From contig CAVSGZ010000013.1 of assembly GCA_963727765.1 (NCBI GenBank), positions 186,001-250,000 on the forward strand: DNA of 64,000 nucleotides, in the 5' to 3' direction. The translations under genes and the position numbers were made by a program. Of this stretch, positions 1-9,119 are shown in pieces (the first letter of the stretch is position 1; each line of letters opens with the position of its first letter). The stretch is from FEN-299 sp963727765 (GTDB lineage Bacteria > Acidobacteriota > Vicinamibacteria > Vicinamibacterales > Fen-181). The notes below the pieces were generated by a model. That model made no database searches and was not told where the DNA came from. It was given only the letters and a program-made list of their open reading frames with translations.

Positions 1-324
1 CGCACGACGAGCACGACGTTCCAGGAACTGGCGGAGCGGATCCAGGGCTACGTGCGCAACACGATGCCCGAGTGGCAGGACCGCTACCCCGGTGTCGAGA
101 AGATGACGCTCGCGGTGATGGGTTGCGTGGTCAACGGGCCGGGGGAATCCAAGGCCGCGAGCATCGGGATCAGCCTGCCCGGGACAGGCGAGGCGCCCAA
201 CTGCCCGGTGTTCGTCGACGGCCGGCACTTCACGACGTTGAAGGGGACCGCGGAGGAGTTGGCCGTCGCCTTCCGCCACCTGATCGACGACTACGTGGAG
301 ACGACTTACGGGCGGAGGCCTTGA
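1..324 (+). CDS. ispG: 4-hydroxy-3-methylbut-2-enyl diphosphate synthase IspG, C-terminal part
   Basis: The reading frame is open from the first base, so only the last ~107 residues are present. IspG (GcpE) is the 4Fe-4S enzyme that reductively converts methylerythritol cyclodiphosphate to HMBPP in the non-mevalonate isoprenoid pathway. The family's C-terminal cluster motif is visible: MGCVVNGPGE, with the ligand Cys and the Glu seven residues later. It runs convergently into rseP with 24 bp between stops. The pathway partner dxr lies 1.4 kb away on the other strand, which fits a MEP-pathway neighbourhood. The gap contains a few period-7 units (GCCCTCA-like). Confidence 0.95.
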   Translation, partial: RTTSTTFQELAERIQGYVRNTMPEWQDRYPGVEKMTLAVMGCVVNGPGESKAASIGISLPGTGEAPNCPVFVDGRHFTTLKGTAEELAVAFRHLIDDYVETTYGRRP

Positions 325-348
325 GCCGTCAGCCCTCAGCCCGCGCGA

Positions 349-1669
349 TCACCGCCAGAACATCAGCTTCTCGACCCACGCCACGCGCGTGAGGTCGTTG
401 TAGATCACCGTCACCATCAGCAGCATGAGGACCGCGAAGCCCGCCAGCAGCATGCCTTCCTTGACCCTGGTGCTGAAGTCGCGCCGCGCCAGCCCTTCGA
501 GCGCCATGATGAAGATGTGGCCGCCGTCGAGCACGGGGATTGGCAGCAGGTTGAGGATGCCCAGGTTCAGGCTGATCATCGCCATCAGGCTGAACAGCGC
601 GACCCAGCCGAGCGCCGCCGACTCGCCGGACAACTGCGCGATGGCCACCGGTCCCATCAGCTGCTTGGGCGAGGTCTCCCTCGTCAGCAGGCCCACGAGC
701 GTCTGGAAGATCAGGCCGCTCCACTCGTAGTTGCGCTGCAGGCTCATCTTCGCCGCCGCCCAGGGCCCCAGGTGCACGGCCTTGGACTCGTCGAGCACGC
801 TGATGCCGACCCAGCCCTTCTTGCCACGCAGCATCGGCGTCACCTGCACGTCCACCTGCTGCCCTGCCCGCTCGACGCCGAAGACGACGGTCCGGTTCGG
901 ATACTTCGCAATCCGCTCGGTCAACTGCGCGCCGTAGGTGATGGTCTGGTGGTTGAAGCTGACGACGAGGTCTCCCGCCCGGAGGCCGCCCTTCTCGGCC
1001 GGCTCGTCGGACACGACCTGCGTGATCGTCGGGTGAACGTCCGGGTAGACGCCGATGTCCCCGATCTCGTACTTCGTCCGTGCGTCGGGCGTGACCGACA
1101 GCGTGATTGTCTCACCCTCGCGGACGAGGTCGATCGGGATGTCGCGGTTGGCTCTCGAGCCGACCGCGATCGACAGGTCCTCCCACGTCGGCACCGCGCG
1201 CCCCGCCACGCGGATGATCCGGTCGCCCGGGCGGATGCCGCTGCGCTCGGCCGGCGACCCCTTCTCGACCGCGCCCACGATCGGCATCCGGTCGAGGTAG
1301 GCCGGGACGCGGGCCGCCTGCATCAGCACGACCCACATCAGCACAACGGCGAGCAGGATGTTCATCACCGGTCCCATGACCAGGACCTGGAACCGCTCCC
1401 ACTTGCTCTTCGACAGGAATTCGTCGGGCTGTCCGGTGCGCTGGTCCTCGGGCGTCTCTCCGGCCATCTTCACGTAGCCGCCGAGCGGCACGGCGCTGAC
1501 GCAGGTACTCGGTGTCCCCCCGGTGGAACCCGACGAGCTTGGGCCCGAAGCCGAGTGAGAAGGTGATCACGCGCACGCCGATCCGCCGGGCCATCAGGAA
1601 ATGGCCGAGCTCGTGGACGAAGATCAGCACGCCCAGCACGAAGACGAACGCGACAATAGTCAGCAGCAA
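349..1669 (-). CDS. rseP: RseP-type site-2 zinc metalloprotease (frameshifted in this sequence)
   Basis: Intramembrane protease that cleaves anti-sigma factors and remnant signal peptides. The N-terminal piece has the zinc motif HELGH in a membrane segment and the LGFGPK motif. The downstream piece has PLGGYVKMAGE, PDZ-like regions (GSPAERSGIRPGD and a second copy) and the C-terminal NLLPIPVLDGGH motif. The two pieces are in different frames: after the DTEY codons one extra base, most simply the T at 1503 on the coding strand, breaks the frame. Removing it gives about 439 aa, the normal length. Start is taken as TTG at 1669, preceded by GAGGG; an ATG at 1726 inside dxr is possible. Last gene of the pyrE-truA-uppS-cdsA-dxr-rseP series. 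Confidence 0.9.
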
Positions 1670-1679
1670 GGAGACACCC

Positions 1680-2858
1680 TCAGCCTTCCAATTGTACCGT
1701 GGGCGAGAGCGCCTGGGAATACGCACGCGCCCAGCGGTCCAACGCGCGGATTTCGGTCAGCGTGTTCACCGGGGCAGGCGTGTGCGCGTCCATGACCTGC
1801 GCGATCAGGCGCGGGATCGCCGTGAACCCCAGCCGTCCCGCCAGGAACTCCTCGACGGCTACCTCGTTGGCGGCGTTGAACACCACCGGCAGCCCGCCGC
1901 CCATCTCGAGCGCCCGGTAGGCGAGGCGCAGGCCCGGGAACTTCTCGTGATCCGGCAGGAGAAAGTCGAGTCTCCCGCAGCGTGTGAGGTCCAGGCGCGG
2001 CAGCGGCGACGACCACCGCTCGGGATACGAGAAGGCGTACTGGATCGGCAGCCGCATGTCGGTGACGCCGAGCTGCGCGAGGATCGATCCGTCGGCCATC
2101 TCCACCATCGAGTGCACGACCGACTGCGGGTGCACGACGATGTCGATCCGGTCGGGCGGGACGTCGAACAGCCACCGCGCCTCGATCACCTCGAGGCCCT
2201 TGTTGACAAGCGTTGCCGAGTCGATCGTGATCTTCCGCCCCATCCGCCACGTGGGATGCTTCAGCGCGTCGGGCGGGGCCACCGCCGCGAGCGCCTCCGC
2301 GGAGTGCCCGCGGAACGGCCCGCCGGACGCGGTCAGGATGAGCCGGCTGATCTCGTGCGACGGCCGTCCGTGCACGCACTGGTGGACCGCGTTGTGCTCG
2401 CTGTCGACCGGCAGGATCTGCACACCGTGGCGCCTCGCGGCGTCGGTCATCAGCGCGCCTGCCATGACGAGCACTTCCTTGTTGGCCAGCGCGATGGTCT
2501 TCCCCGCCTCGATCGCGGCGAGCACGGCCTCGAGCGCCGCCGTGCCCGACGAGGCGCAGAGCACCATGTCCACGTCGGGGTGCGTCGCCAGCGCCACCAA
2601 GCCGTCCGATCCGTGGCCGACCACCTCGGCGGCGTCGCCGATGCCGTGCCGGCGCAGCCTGTCAACCGCGGCCCCTGACGCCATCGCGACCGCGCGGGGG
2701 CGAAACGTCTCGACCTGTTCGGCGAACAGGGCTGCGTTCCCACCGGCCGCCATCGCCACGACCTCGAGCCGGTCGGGGTGCGACTGGACCACCAACAGGG
2801 CGCTGCGCCCGATCGACCCGGTCGACCCGAGGATCGCGAGACGTCTCACGACCGGCAC
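1680..2858 (-). CDS. dxr: 1-deoxy-D-xylulose 5-phosphate reductoisomerase
   Basis: NADPH-dependent enzyme making MEP from DXP, the committed step of the non-mevalonate isoprenoid pathway. 392 aa, normal length. The N-terminus has the nucleotide-binding GSTGSIG motif; ANKEVLVMAG and the DSEHNAVHQC active-site segment follow, then the substrate-binding ITIDSATLVNKGLEVIEA region. The start is GTG at 2858, abutting the cdsA stop; a second GTG three codons in is also possible. It sits in the usual uppS-cdsA-dxr-rseP order, so co-transcription with those genes is very likely. Confidence 0.97.
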   Translation of the reverse strand: MPVVRRLAILGSTGSIGRSALLVVQSHPDRLEVVAMAAGGNAALFAEQVETFRPRAVAMASGAAVDRLRRHGIGDAAEVVGHGSDGLVALATHPDVDMVLCASSGTAALEAVLAAIEAGKTIALANKEVLVMAGALMTDAARRHGVQILPVDSEHNAVHQCVHGRPSHEISRLILTASGGPFRGHSAEALAAVAPPDALKHPTWRMGRKITIDSATLVNKGLEVIEARWLFDVPPDRIDIVVHPQSVVHSMVEMADGSILAQLGVTDMRLPIQYAFSYPERWSSPLPRLDLTRCGRLDFLLPDHEKFPGLRLAYRALEMGGGLPVVFNAANEVAVEEFLAGRLGFTAIPRLIAQVMDAHTPAPVNTLTEIRALDRWARAYSQALSPTVQLEG

Positions 2859-3641
2859 CTATCCCCCATATTTCAACAGCACGTAGAACACCGGCGCCGC
2901 GAACAGCATCGCGTCGATCCGATCCAGCACGCCGCCATGGCCCGGGATGAGCGTCGAACTGTCCTTGACGCCGGCGCTCCGCTTGAGCAGCGACTCGAAC
3001 AGGTCGCCCGCAATCCCGAGACCGACCAGCACGAGCCCCACCAGCAGCGCCCACCCGGTCGTCCGCCCCGGCAGCCACCACCGGGCGATCGCGGCCATGG
3101 CGATCGGCGCCAGGACGAACCCGCCGAGCGCTCCCTCGACGGTCTTCTTCGGGCTGATCGCCGGGGACAGCTTCGTGCGGCCGAACAATCGGCCGGTGAA
3201 GTACTGAGCCGAATCGCTGACGATGATCGTCGCGAGCAGCAGCAATACGGCCTCGCGGCCGGCCAGCGCGTGAAGGGCGACGAACGAGCCGAGCGGCAGA
3301 CCGAGGTAGATCGCCGGGAACACCGCGGCAGCGATGTCGCCCAGCACGCCCGGCGCCGGCATCCTCGACCCGACGATGACGGCGCACAGGCCGACCAGCA
3401 CGGCCACCAGCACCAGGTCGAGCGGCAGGCCGAGGCCCATCGCGGCGCACGTCGCCATCGCCGCCGCCGCCGAGGCCGCGCGCGGCACACGGGCGCCCAC
3501 GGCTTCGGCCAGCCGCGCGTACTCGATGAAGGCGAGCAGCAGCACCCCCTCGGCCACGACGAGCAGGGCCCCCGAGGGGAGGAACCAGATGCCGCAGAAG
3601 AAGACGACGATCAGGACCAGCCCGCTCAGGATGCGAAGCAT
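2859..3641 (-). CDS. cdsA: Phosphatidate cytidylyltransferase
   Basis: Integral membrane enzyme that makes CDP-diacylglycerol from phosphatidic acid and CTP, the precursor of phospholipids. About 260 aa from the ATG at 3641, with a series of hydrophobic helices. The C-terminal family signature is present: SLLKRSAGVKD followed by IPGHGGVLDRID. It begins 8 bp after the uppS stop and ends against the dxr start, as expected for an operon. Confidence 0.96.
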   Translation of the reverse strand: MLRILSGLVLIVVFFCGIWFLPSGALLVVAEGVLLLAFIEYARLAEAVGARVPRAASAAAAMATCAAMGLGLPLDLVLVAVLVGLCAVIVGSRMPAPGVLGDIAAAVFPAIYLGLPLGSFVALHALAGREAVLLLLATIIVSDSAQYFTGRLFGRTKLSPAISPKKTVEGALGGFVLAPIAMAAIARWWLPGRTTGWALLVGLVLVGLGIAGDLFESLLKRSAGVKDSSTLIPGHGGVLDRIDAMLFAAPVFYVLLKYGG

Positions 3642-3649
3642 GTCGTTGA

Positions 3650-4441
3650 CTACCTGGAACCGGGCGAGCGGTGGGGCGGCTCGATCCCGCCGTACCGGCG
3701 GTCGCGTTTCTGATAGGCGACGATCGCCTCGAGCAGGTGGCGACACCTGAAGTCCGGCCAGAGCGTCTCGGTCACCCAGATCTCCGCGTACGCGATCTGC
3801 CACAGCAGGAAGTTGCTGACGCGCATCTCGCCGCTCGTGCGGATCAGCAGGTCCGGGTCCGGCTGGCCGGCCGTGTAGAGGCAGCTCGCAAACCGCGGCT
3901 CGTCGACCTCCGCCGCAGTGACGCCGGACGCGATGAGCTGCCGCGCGGCATCCACGATCTCGGCGCGGCCGCCGTAATTGAGCGCGATGTTGAACTGCAT
4001 CCCCGCGTTGCCGGCCGTTCGCTCCACCGCGCGGGCGAGTTCCCTGCGCACGTCCGGCGCCAGTGCGTCGGGTCGGCCGACCACCTTGAACCGGATGTCG
4101 TGGCTCAGCAGCGTGTTCAGTTCGAGGCGGAGGTAGCGCTTGAGCAGCGTCATCAGCGTGGATACTTCCGCTCGAGGCCGCTTCCAGTTCTCCACCGAGA
4201 ACGCGTAGAGGGTGAGCACGGGGATCCCGAGCCGGGCGGACGTTTCGACCGCGTCGCGAACCGCGTCGATGCCGGCCCGATGGCCCTCGACACGGGGCAG
4301 GTGCCGCCTGGCTGCCCATCGCCCGTTGCCGTCCATGATGATGGCCACGTGCGCGGGGAGACGGGCGAAGTCAACCTGATGCGCCAGCGCGGCTTCAGGT
4401 GACCCGGGCTCAACCCACTCCAGGATCTGTTCGAGAGACAT
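3650..4441 (-). CDS. uppS: Isoprenyl transferase (undecaprenyl diphosphate synthase)
   Basis: Cis-prenyltransferase that condenses IPP with FPP to make the C55 carrier lipid for peptidoglycan and O-antigen. 263 aa from the ATG at 4441. Conserved region I, HVAIIMDGNGRWA with the catalytic Asp, appears near residue 35; YAFSVENWKRP, NYGGRAEI and the C-terminal DLLIRTSGEMRVSNFL and WPDF motifs follow. It lies between truA and cdsA and receives isoprenoid precursors from the pathway served by dxr and ispG. Confidence 0.96.
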   Translation of the reverse strand: MSLEQILEWVEPGSPEAALAHQVDFARLPAHVAIIMDGNGRWAARRHLPRVEGHRAGIDAVRDAVETSARLGIPVLTLYAFSVENWKRPRAEVSTLMTLLKRYLRLELNTLLSHDIRFKVVGRPDALAPDVRRELARAVERTAGNAGMQFNIALNYGGRAEIVDAARQLIASGVTAAEVDEPRFASCLYTAGQPDPDLLIRTSGEMRVSNFLLWQIAYAEIWVTETLWPDFRCRHLLEAIVAYQKRDRRYGGIEPPHRSPGSR

Positions 4442-4470
4442 ACGGGTGCCCAGCGGGGCAAGGTTCGATC

Positions 4471-5313
4471 TTACAGGGTGCCTCCCGGCGGAGCAAGGGA
4501 ACCAGGCCCCGCCACTCGGTCCCGAACATACTCGACGCCGACGAGGAACAGGCCCGACGCGGGCGCCGTCGGCCCGGCCAGTGTCCGGTCGCCCGAGACG
4601 AGCAGATCCGCCATCGATGACGCGTTTCGGCGGCCGAGGCCAATCTCCACCAGCGTCCCGACCGCGTTTCGGACCATGTGCCGAAGGAAGCCGTCGCCGC
4701 GCGTGTCGAAGGCGATCAACCGACCACCGCCTGGCCGCGCGGCCAGCGTCAGTCCGCCCGCCACCTCCATGGCCGCCAGCGACTGGACCTGCGCGCGCGC
4801 GATCGTCCTCACGGTCGTCTTCGCCGCGCTGCCCGCCCCCTGAAGCGCGGCGAAGTCGTGCCGTCCCTCGAGACATCGGGCCGCTTCGGCCATCGCGGCG
4901 ACGTCGAGGGGCCGAGGCACGTGCCAGACGTAGCGCCGCTCGAAGGGGCTGACGAGGCTGTCGTTGAGGACCAGGTACCGGTAGGTCTTGAAGCAGGCGC
5001 CGTAGCGGGCGTGGAAGTCGTCTGGCGCGTCCTCGACGCGGAGCACCCGCACGTCCTCGGGCAGCCTCGCGTTGAGCGCGCGGGCCAGTTGGTCGGCGGG
5101 AATCGGGTGCTCGATCCGGCAGCTCGCGACCTGGCCGAGCGCATGGACTCCGGCGTCGGTACGGCCGGCACCCACGACAGCGACCATCCGGCCTTCGACC
5201 GTGGCCAACGCCTCTTCGAGCAGCGCCTGGACCGACACGCCGGTCGGCTGACGCTGCCAGCCGACCAGGTCGGTGCCGTCATAGGCGAGGACGATCTTGA
5301 GGCAGCGGGGCAT
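4471..5313 (-). CDS. truA: tRNA pseudouridine(38-40) synthase TruA
   Basis: Modifies uridines 38-40 in the tRNA anticodon arm. 280 aa. The catalytic Asp lies in VGAGRTDAGVHALGQV near residue 50, and the Arg/Tyr-rich motif around the YRYLVLN segment is present. It begins 9 bp downstream of the pyrE stop and is followed by uppS after a 29 bp gap, so it is part of the same minus-strand transcription unit. Confidence 0.95.
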   Translation of the reverse strand: MPRCLKIVLAYDGTDLVGWQRQPTGVSVQALLEEALATVEGRMVAVVGAGRTDAGVHALGQVASCRIEHPIPADQLARALNARLPEDVRVLRVEDAPDDFHARYGACFKTYRYLVLNDSLVSPFERRYVWHVPRPLDVAAMAEAARCLEGRHDFAALQGAGSAAKTTVRTIARAQVQSLAAMEVAGGLTLAARPGGGRLIAFDTRGDGFLRHMVRNAVGTLVEIGLGRRNASSMADLLVSGDRTLAGPTAPASGLFLVGVEYVRDRVAGPGSLAPPGGTL

Positions 5314-5322
5314 GCCCCAACC

Positions 5323-5914
5323 TTACCGGTCGTGCGCCACGGCCACCTGTCGGGAACCGGGCTTCTGAATCGCCACGCCGCTCGCGCAGAGCGGGCACAC
5401 CGCGGGGTCGTAGGTCGGAAGCTGGAGTTCGAGCAGCGCGTGCAGGGGGACGTCCAGCTCGGCGGCACCCCCGCTCCGGTTCACGATGGCTGCGGCCGCC
5501 ACGACCTGCGCCCCGGCCGCTCTCGCCACTTGCATCGTCTCGCGGGTGGAATCCGCCAGTCGTCACCACGTCCTCGACGACGAGGACGCGCTCGGCCTCG
5601 TTGAGACTGAATCCGCGGCGCAGGCGCAGGACGGCGTCCTCACGTTCGGCGAAGATCGCCCTGATGCCAAGCGCCCGCGCGACTTCGTGGCCGATGATGA
5701 GGCCGCCGAGCGCCGGGGACAGCACGGTCGTCGGCCGGAGATCCCTCACGCGGTCGGCCAGCTCAGCGCCGAGAACGGCCGCATGCTGCGGATGCTGGAG
5801 CACGAGCGCGCACTGCAGGTAGCCGGGGCTGTGCAGCCCGGACGACAGCCGGAAATGCCCCTCGAGCAGCGCCGAGCACCGTCGGAACAGGTCGAGCAAC
5901 TCCTCACGGTTCAT
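5323..5914 (-). CDS. pyrE: Orotate phosphoribosyltransferase (frameshifted in this sequence)
   Basis: Makes OMP from orotate and PRPP. The N-terminal piece runs from the ATG at 5914 through the PRPP-binding motif VLVVEDVVTTGG; the C-terminal piece continues in another frame as TRETMQVARAAGAQVV and ends with a CPLC motif and KPGSR, typical of bacterial PyrE. At 5550-5551 the sequence reads GGATTCC where GGATCC would keep the frame, so one extra T/A base explains the break; the repaired protein is 196 aa. It heads the truA-uppS-cdsA-dxr-rseP series and is separated from the other pyr genes at 10-15 kb. OMP from here feeds PyrF. Confidence 0.9.
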
Positions 5915-6076
5915 GGTCCACTCCGCCGGCGAAGGACATGGCGGCAGCCACTCGTTCGGCGCGTCGTCGTCCTGGTCCGGGATCGCTGATCGTTGGTTGA
6001 GACGTGCACCCTTGTCAAGCGCCGTCGGTCCCCGGCCCCGTTGACCGACAGCGCCGTGGACGCGCAGAATTGGCGC

Positions 6077-6208
6077 ATGGCAAACCGGCCTCCGGACGGG
6101 ATCTTTCGGCGCGAGGCCCGCTGGCTCTTCGTCGTCGCCGTCGCCATCCCGGCCATCGGCCTGGTCATCGCGGTCCTTCTCCCGTGGGTGCTGAGGAGGC
6201 TCCATTGA
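6077..6208 (+). CDS. Small single-pass membrane protein, unknown
   Basis: A 43-residue reading frame starting MANRPPDGIFRREARW, followed by one strongly hydrophobic segment (LFVVAVAIPAIGLVIAVLLP) and a short basic tail. The amphipathic N-terminus plus one TM helix looks like a real micro-protein, but no Shine-Dalgarno is evident, a longer in-frame start exists at 5993, and I do not recognise a family. It lies between pyrE (divergent) and the TolC-like gene. Confidence 0.35.
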   Translation: MANRPPDGIFRREARWLFVVAVAIPAIGLVIAVLLPWVLRRLH

Positions 6209-6273
6209 CCCGGCTGTGAACCGTGGACCCCGCTTCCTCGTCTATACAAGGGACCTGTTCTGGAGTCACATTC

Positions 6274-7869
6274 ATGTCTGATACAGCCCGCCGCATCGCA
6301 TTCAGCCTGTTATCGCTGGCGTTTCTCGTGCCAGCCGCCACATTCGCCCAGACCGCGGCCGCGCCGGCCGGCCAGCAGTCCGCCCCGGTCCGACGGCTCT
6401 CGGTCGACGATGCCGTCAGGCTGGCCCTCGAACAGAATCTCTCGCTGCAGGTGCAGCGGCTGAACCCGCAGATCCAGGACCTGGCCACCGACCAGGTCAA
6501 GACGGCGTGGACCCCCACGATCAGCTCGACCTTGTCGAACGCCAACTCGACGAGCCCGGTCAGCAGTTTCCTGTCGGGCGCCTCGAACGAGATGCTCAGC
6601 AAGAACTTCGGGGTATCGGTCCAGGAGAGCCAGGCCCTGCCCTGGTACGGGTCCAACTACAGCGTGGCCTGGAACAACTCCCGGAGTGAGAACAACAGCG
6701 TGTTCAGCAGTCCGAACCCGTCGCTCGCCTCGAGCCTCAGCCTCAGCTTCACCCAGCCGCTGCTGCGCAACTTCAAGATCGACAGCACGCGGCAGCAGTT
6801 GCTCGTCAGCAAGAAGAACCGCGAGATGTCCGACGTGCAGTTGCGGCAGACCGTGCTGACCACGATCCGCGCCGTCAAGAGCGCCTACTGGGACCTGGCC
6901 TACGCGATCGACAACCTGAAGGTCCAGAAGCAGTCGCTCGACATCGCGCGCGAGTCACTGCACGACAACAAGTCGCGCGTCAACGTCGGCACGATGGCGC
7001 CGATCGACATTGTCGAGGCCGAGGCCGAGGTGGCGCGCAACGAGGAGGCGGTGATTGTCGCCGAGGCGGACATCACGCGCGCCGAGGATGCCCTGCGGCA
7101 GCTGATCTTCGATCCGAAGGTCCCGGACTTCTGGGGGATGACATTCGATCTGACCGACGTGCCCGCGTTCCGCGCGCAGGACGTTGACGTCGATGCCGCG
7201 GTCCGGACGGCGCTCGACAAGCGCACCGACATCGTCAATATGAAGAAGACCCTGGAATCGGCCCAGATCGGCATCCGTTACTACAAGAACCAGACCCTGC
7301 CCGACCTCAACGTCCAGGCCGGGTACGGCCTCAGCGGGCAGGGCGGCACGTCGTACACCTTCAACGACACGTTCCCTCCGGTTCCAACGTCGGTCGTCGA
7401 GAACGGCTACGGGTCGGTGCTGTCGCAGATGCTGAGCAACGACTTCCACAACTGGTCGCTGGCGGTGACGGTGGCGTACCCGCTCGGCCGCAGCAACGCG
7501 GAGGCGGCGCTGGCGAAGGCCAAGGTGTCCTACAGCCAGTCCGAGCTGCAGCTGCGCAGCCTCGAGCTGTCGGTGGCCACGCAGGTGCGCGAGGCGGCGA
7601 GGACCCTGAACACGAACCGCAAGCGCGTGGATGCCACGCGGGTGTCGCGCGAGCTGGCCGAGCGGAAACTCACGGCCGAGCAGAAGAAGTTCGAGGCGGG
7701 CATGTCGACCAACTTCCAGGTGATTCAGGCCCAGCGCGACCTGGCGACGGCGCGCAACGCCGAGTTGCAGGCCGTGCTCGACTACAACCGCTCGCTCGTC
7801 GATTTCGACACCGTCCAGGAGGCCCCGCTTTCGGGCGGCGGCGTGACAATTGGCACCTCGGGACAGTGA
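6274..7869 (+). CDS. TolC-family outer-membrane efflux protein
   Basis: Outer-membrane factor that would form the exit duct of a tripartite efflux pump or type I secretion system. About 531 aa from the ATG at 6274, preceded by GGAG at 6262-6265. A signal peptide ends near TFAQ. The OEP repeats follow, beginning with RRLSVDDAVRLALEQNLSLQ and recurring as long alpha-helical segments (AEAEVARNEEAVIVAEADITRAE; late copy ATARNAELQAVLDYNRSLVDF, quoted in parts). No membrane-fusion protein or inner-membrane pump is adjacent, so its partner must be elsewhere. Upstream GTG/ATG codons exist but would place extra residues before the signal peptide. Confidence 0.9.
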   Translation: MSDTARRIAFSLLSLAFLVPAATFAQTAAAPAGQQSAPVRRLSVDDAVRLALEQNLSLQVQRLNPQIQDLATDQVKTAWTPTISSTLSNANSTSPVSSFLSGASNEMLSKNFGVSVQESQALPWYGSNYSVAWNNSRSENNSVFSSPNPSLASSLSLSFTQPLLRNFKIDSTRQQLLVSKKNREMSDVQLRQTVLTTIRAVKSAYWDLAYAIDNLKVQKQSLDIARESLHDNKSRVNVGTMAPIDIVEAEAEVARNEEAVIVAEADITRAEDALRQLIFDPKVPDFWGMTFDLTDVPAFRAQDVDVDAAVRTALDKRTDIVNMKKTLESAQIGIRYYKNQTLPDLNVQAGYGLSGQGGTSYTFNDTFPPVPTSVVENGYGSVLSQMLSNDFHNWSLAVTVAYPLGRSNAEAALAKAKVSYSQSELQLRSLELSVATQVREAARTLNTNRKRVDATRVSRELAERKLTAEQKKFEAGMSTNFQVIQAQRDLATARNAELQAVLDYNRSLVDFDTVQEAPLSGGGVTIGTSGQ

Positions 7870-7934
7870 CGGCCTGGTGATGGCAGCGCGGCTGGCCGTC
7901 TCGAAGGCGGCCAGCCGTCCCCCCTTCGAATTCC

Positions 7935-7969
7935 CCTGACTCCCGAATCCTGACTCCCGAATCCTGCCA
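7935..7969. repeat. Period-7 intergenic array (CCTGACT/CCCGAAT)
   Basis: Five consecutive 7-bp units read CCTGACT, CCCGAAT, CCTGACT, CCCGAAT, CCTGCCA, giving a 14-bp tandem duplication. It lies between the TolC-like gene and the glycosyltransferase and overlaps the putative -35 of the latter. It is one of several heptamer arrays in the window. Confidence 0.8.
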
Positions 7970-7978
7970 AGCTATACT
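7950..7978 (+). promoter_or_regulatory. Putative sigma70-type promoter for the glycosyltransferase
   Basis: CTGACT (7950-7955), a 17-bp spacer, and TATACT (7973-7978). Transcription would start about 7 bp later, almost at the GTG start codon (7989), so the mRNA would be leaderless or nearly so. The -35 falls inside the heptamer array. Motif inspection only. Confidence 0.45.
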
Positions 7979-7988
7979 TCCCGTGTAA

Positions 7989-9119
7989 GTGTTCTCCCTC
8001 CAGATCGACACCGCGCGCACCTGGCGGGGCGGCCAGTACCAGGTCCTCCTGACCGCGCAGGGGCTTGCCGCCCGCGGACATCGCGTGGTCGTGGTTGCGC
8101 ATCCCGACGGCGAGCTGCGCCGCAGGCTGCCGCCCGACATGGCCGTCGTCCCGCTCGCGCCCAAGAACGAAGTGGACCTGCCGGCGGCATGGAAGCTCTC
8201 CGGCGTCATCCGCGACCTGCAGCCGGACATCGTCCACGCCCACGACCCGCACGGCGTGGCCGCGGCGGCCACGGCCCTGTCGATCGCATCGCCCCCGCGG
8301 CGGCCGGCCCTGGTCGCCGCCCGCCGGGTCGACTTCCACCTGAACACCAGCTCCTTCTCGCGCTGGAAGCACCAGCGGGTGAACCGGTTCGTGGCGGCCT
8401 CGGACGCCATCCGCGCGATGCTCATCGAGGATGGAATCCCGCCGGCGAGCGTCGTGACCGTGCACGACGGGATCGACATCGAGCGCGTGACCGCGGCCGA
8501 GCCGCTCAACGTGCGGGAGGAGTTCTGGTTCCCGCCGCACTCCCTCATCGTCGGCAACATCGCCGCGCTCGTGCCTCACAAGGGGCAGCGGTTCCTGGTC
8601 GAAGCCGCCGCCCTCGTGGTGCACGAGATGCCGGAGGCCAGGTTTCTGGTGCTCGGTGAAGGCGAGCTGCACGCAACGCTCGAGGACCAGATCAGGCACC
8701 TGCACCTCGCGCAGCACGTCGTGCTGACCGGCTTCCGCGCCGACGTGCTCGGGGTGCTGAAGGGACTCGACCTGTTCGTGATGAGTTCGGTCACCGAAGG
8801 CCTCGGTACGTCGCTGCTCGACGCGATGGCGGCTGGGCGGCCGATCGTCGCCACGCGGGCGGGCGGGATCCCCGAGGTGGTCGTTCACGGGGAGACCGGG
8901 CTGCTGGTTCCGCCGCGCGACCCTGCGGCTCTCGCGGCGTCGATGCTCGACCTGCTCCGCGATCGCGACCGGCGGGAGCGACTCGCCGCCGCCGGGCTCG
9001 CGCGGGTCCGCGACCGGTTCAGTGTCGATCGGATGGTGGACCAGACGCTGGCCGTCTACGCCGCCCTGGGCGGCACCAGCCCCGCAGCGGACACCGGGAA
9101 TCCGCAGACGGCCGATTGA
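7989..9119 (+). CDS. GT4-family glycosyltransferase
   Basis: Retaining GT-B glycosyltransferase, probably acting on envelope polysaccharide or glycolipid. 376 aa with a GTG start. The N-terminal Rossmann half has TWRGGQYQVLLTAQGLAARGH, and the C-terminal half has VGNIAALVPHKGQRFLVEAA, LTGFRADV and the donor-binding EGLGTSLLDAMAAGRPIV (the EX7E-like motif with Asp as the second acid). Donor and acceptor cannot be told from sequence. Its 3' end overlaps the convergent TIGR02757 gene by about 100 bp. Confidence 0.88.
   Translation: MFSLQIDTARTWRGGQYQVLLTAQGLAARGHRVVVVAHPDGELRRRLPPDMAVVPLAPKNEVDLPAAWKLSGVIRDLQPDIVHAHDPHGVAAAATALSIASPPRRPALVAARRVDFHLNTSSFSRWKHQRVNRFVAASDAIRAMLIEDGIPPASVVTVHDGIDIERVTAAEPLNVREEFWFPPHSLIVGNIAALVPHKGQRFLVEAAALVVHEMPEARFLVLGEGELHATLEDQIRHLHLAQHVVLTGFRADVLGVLKGLDLFVMSSVTEGLGTSLLDAMAAGRPIVATRAGGIPEVVVHGETGLLVPPRDPAALAASMLDLLRDRDRRERLAAAGLARVRDRFSVDRMVDQTLAVYAALGGTSPAADTGNPQTAD

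Noticed and set aside
349..1669. Programmed frameshift in rseP
   Set aside because: No slippery heptamer and no stem-loop positioned for it; an inserted base explains the break and other genes show the same.
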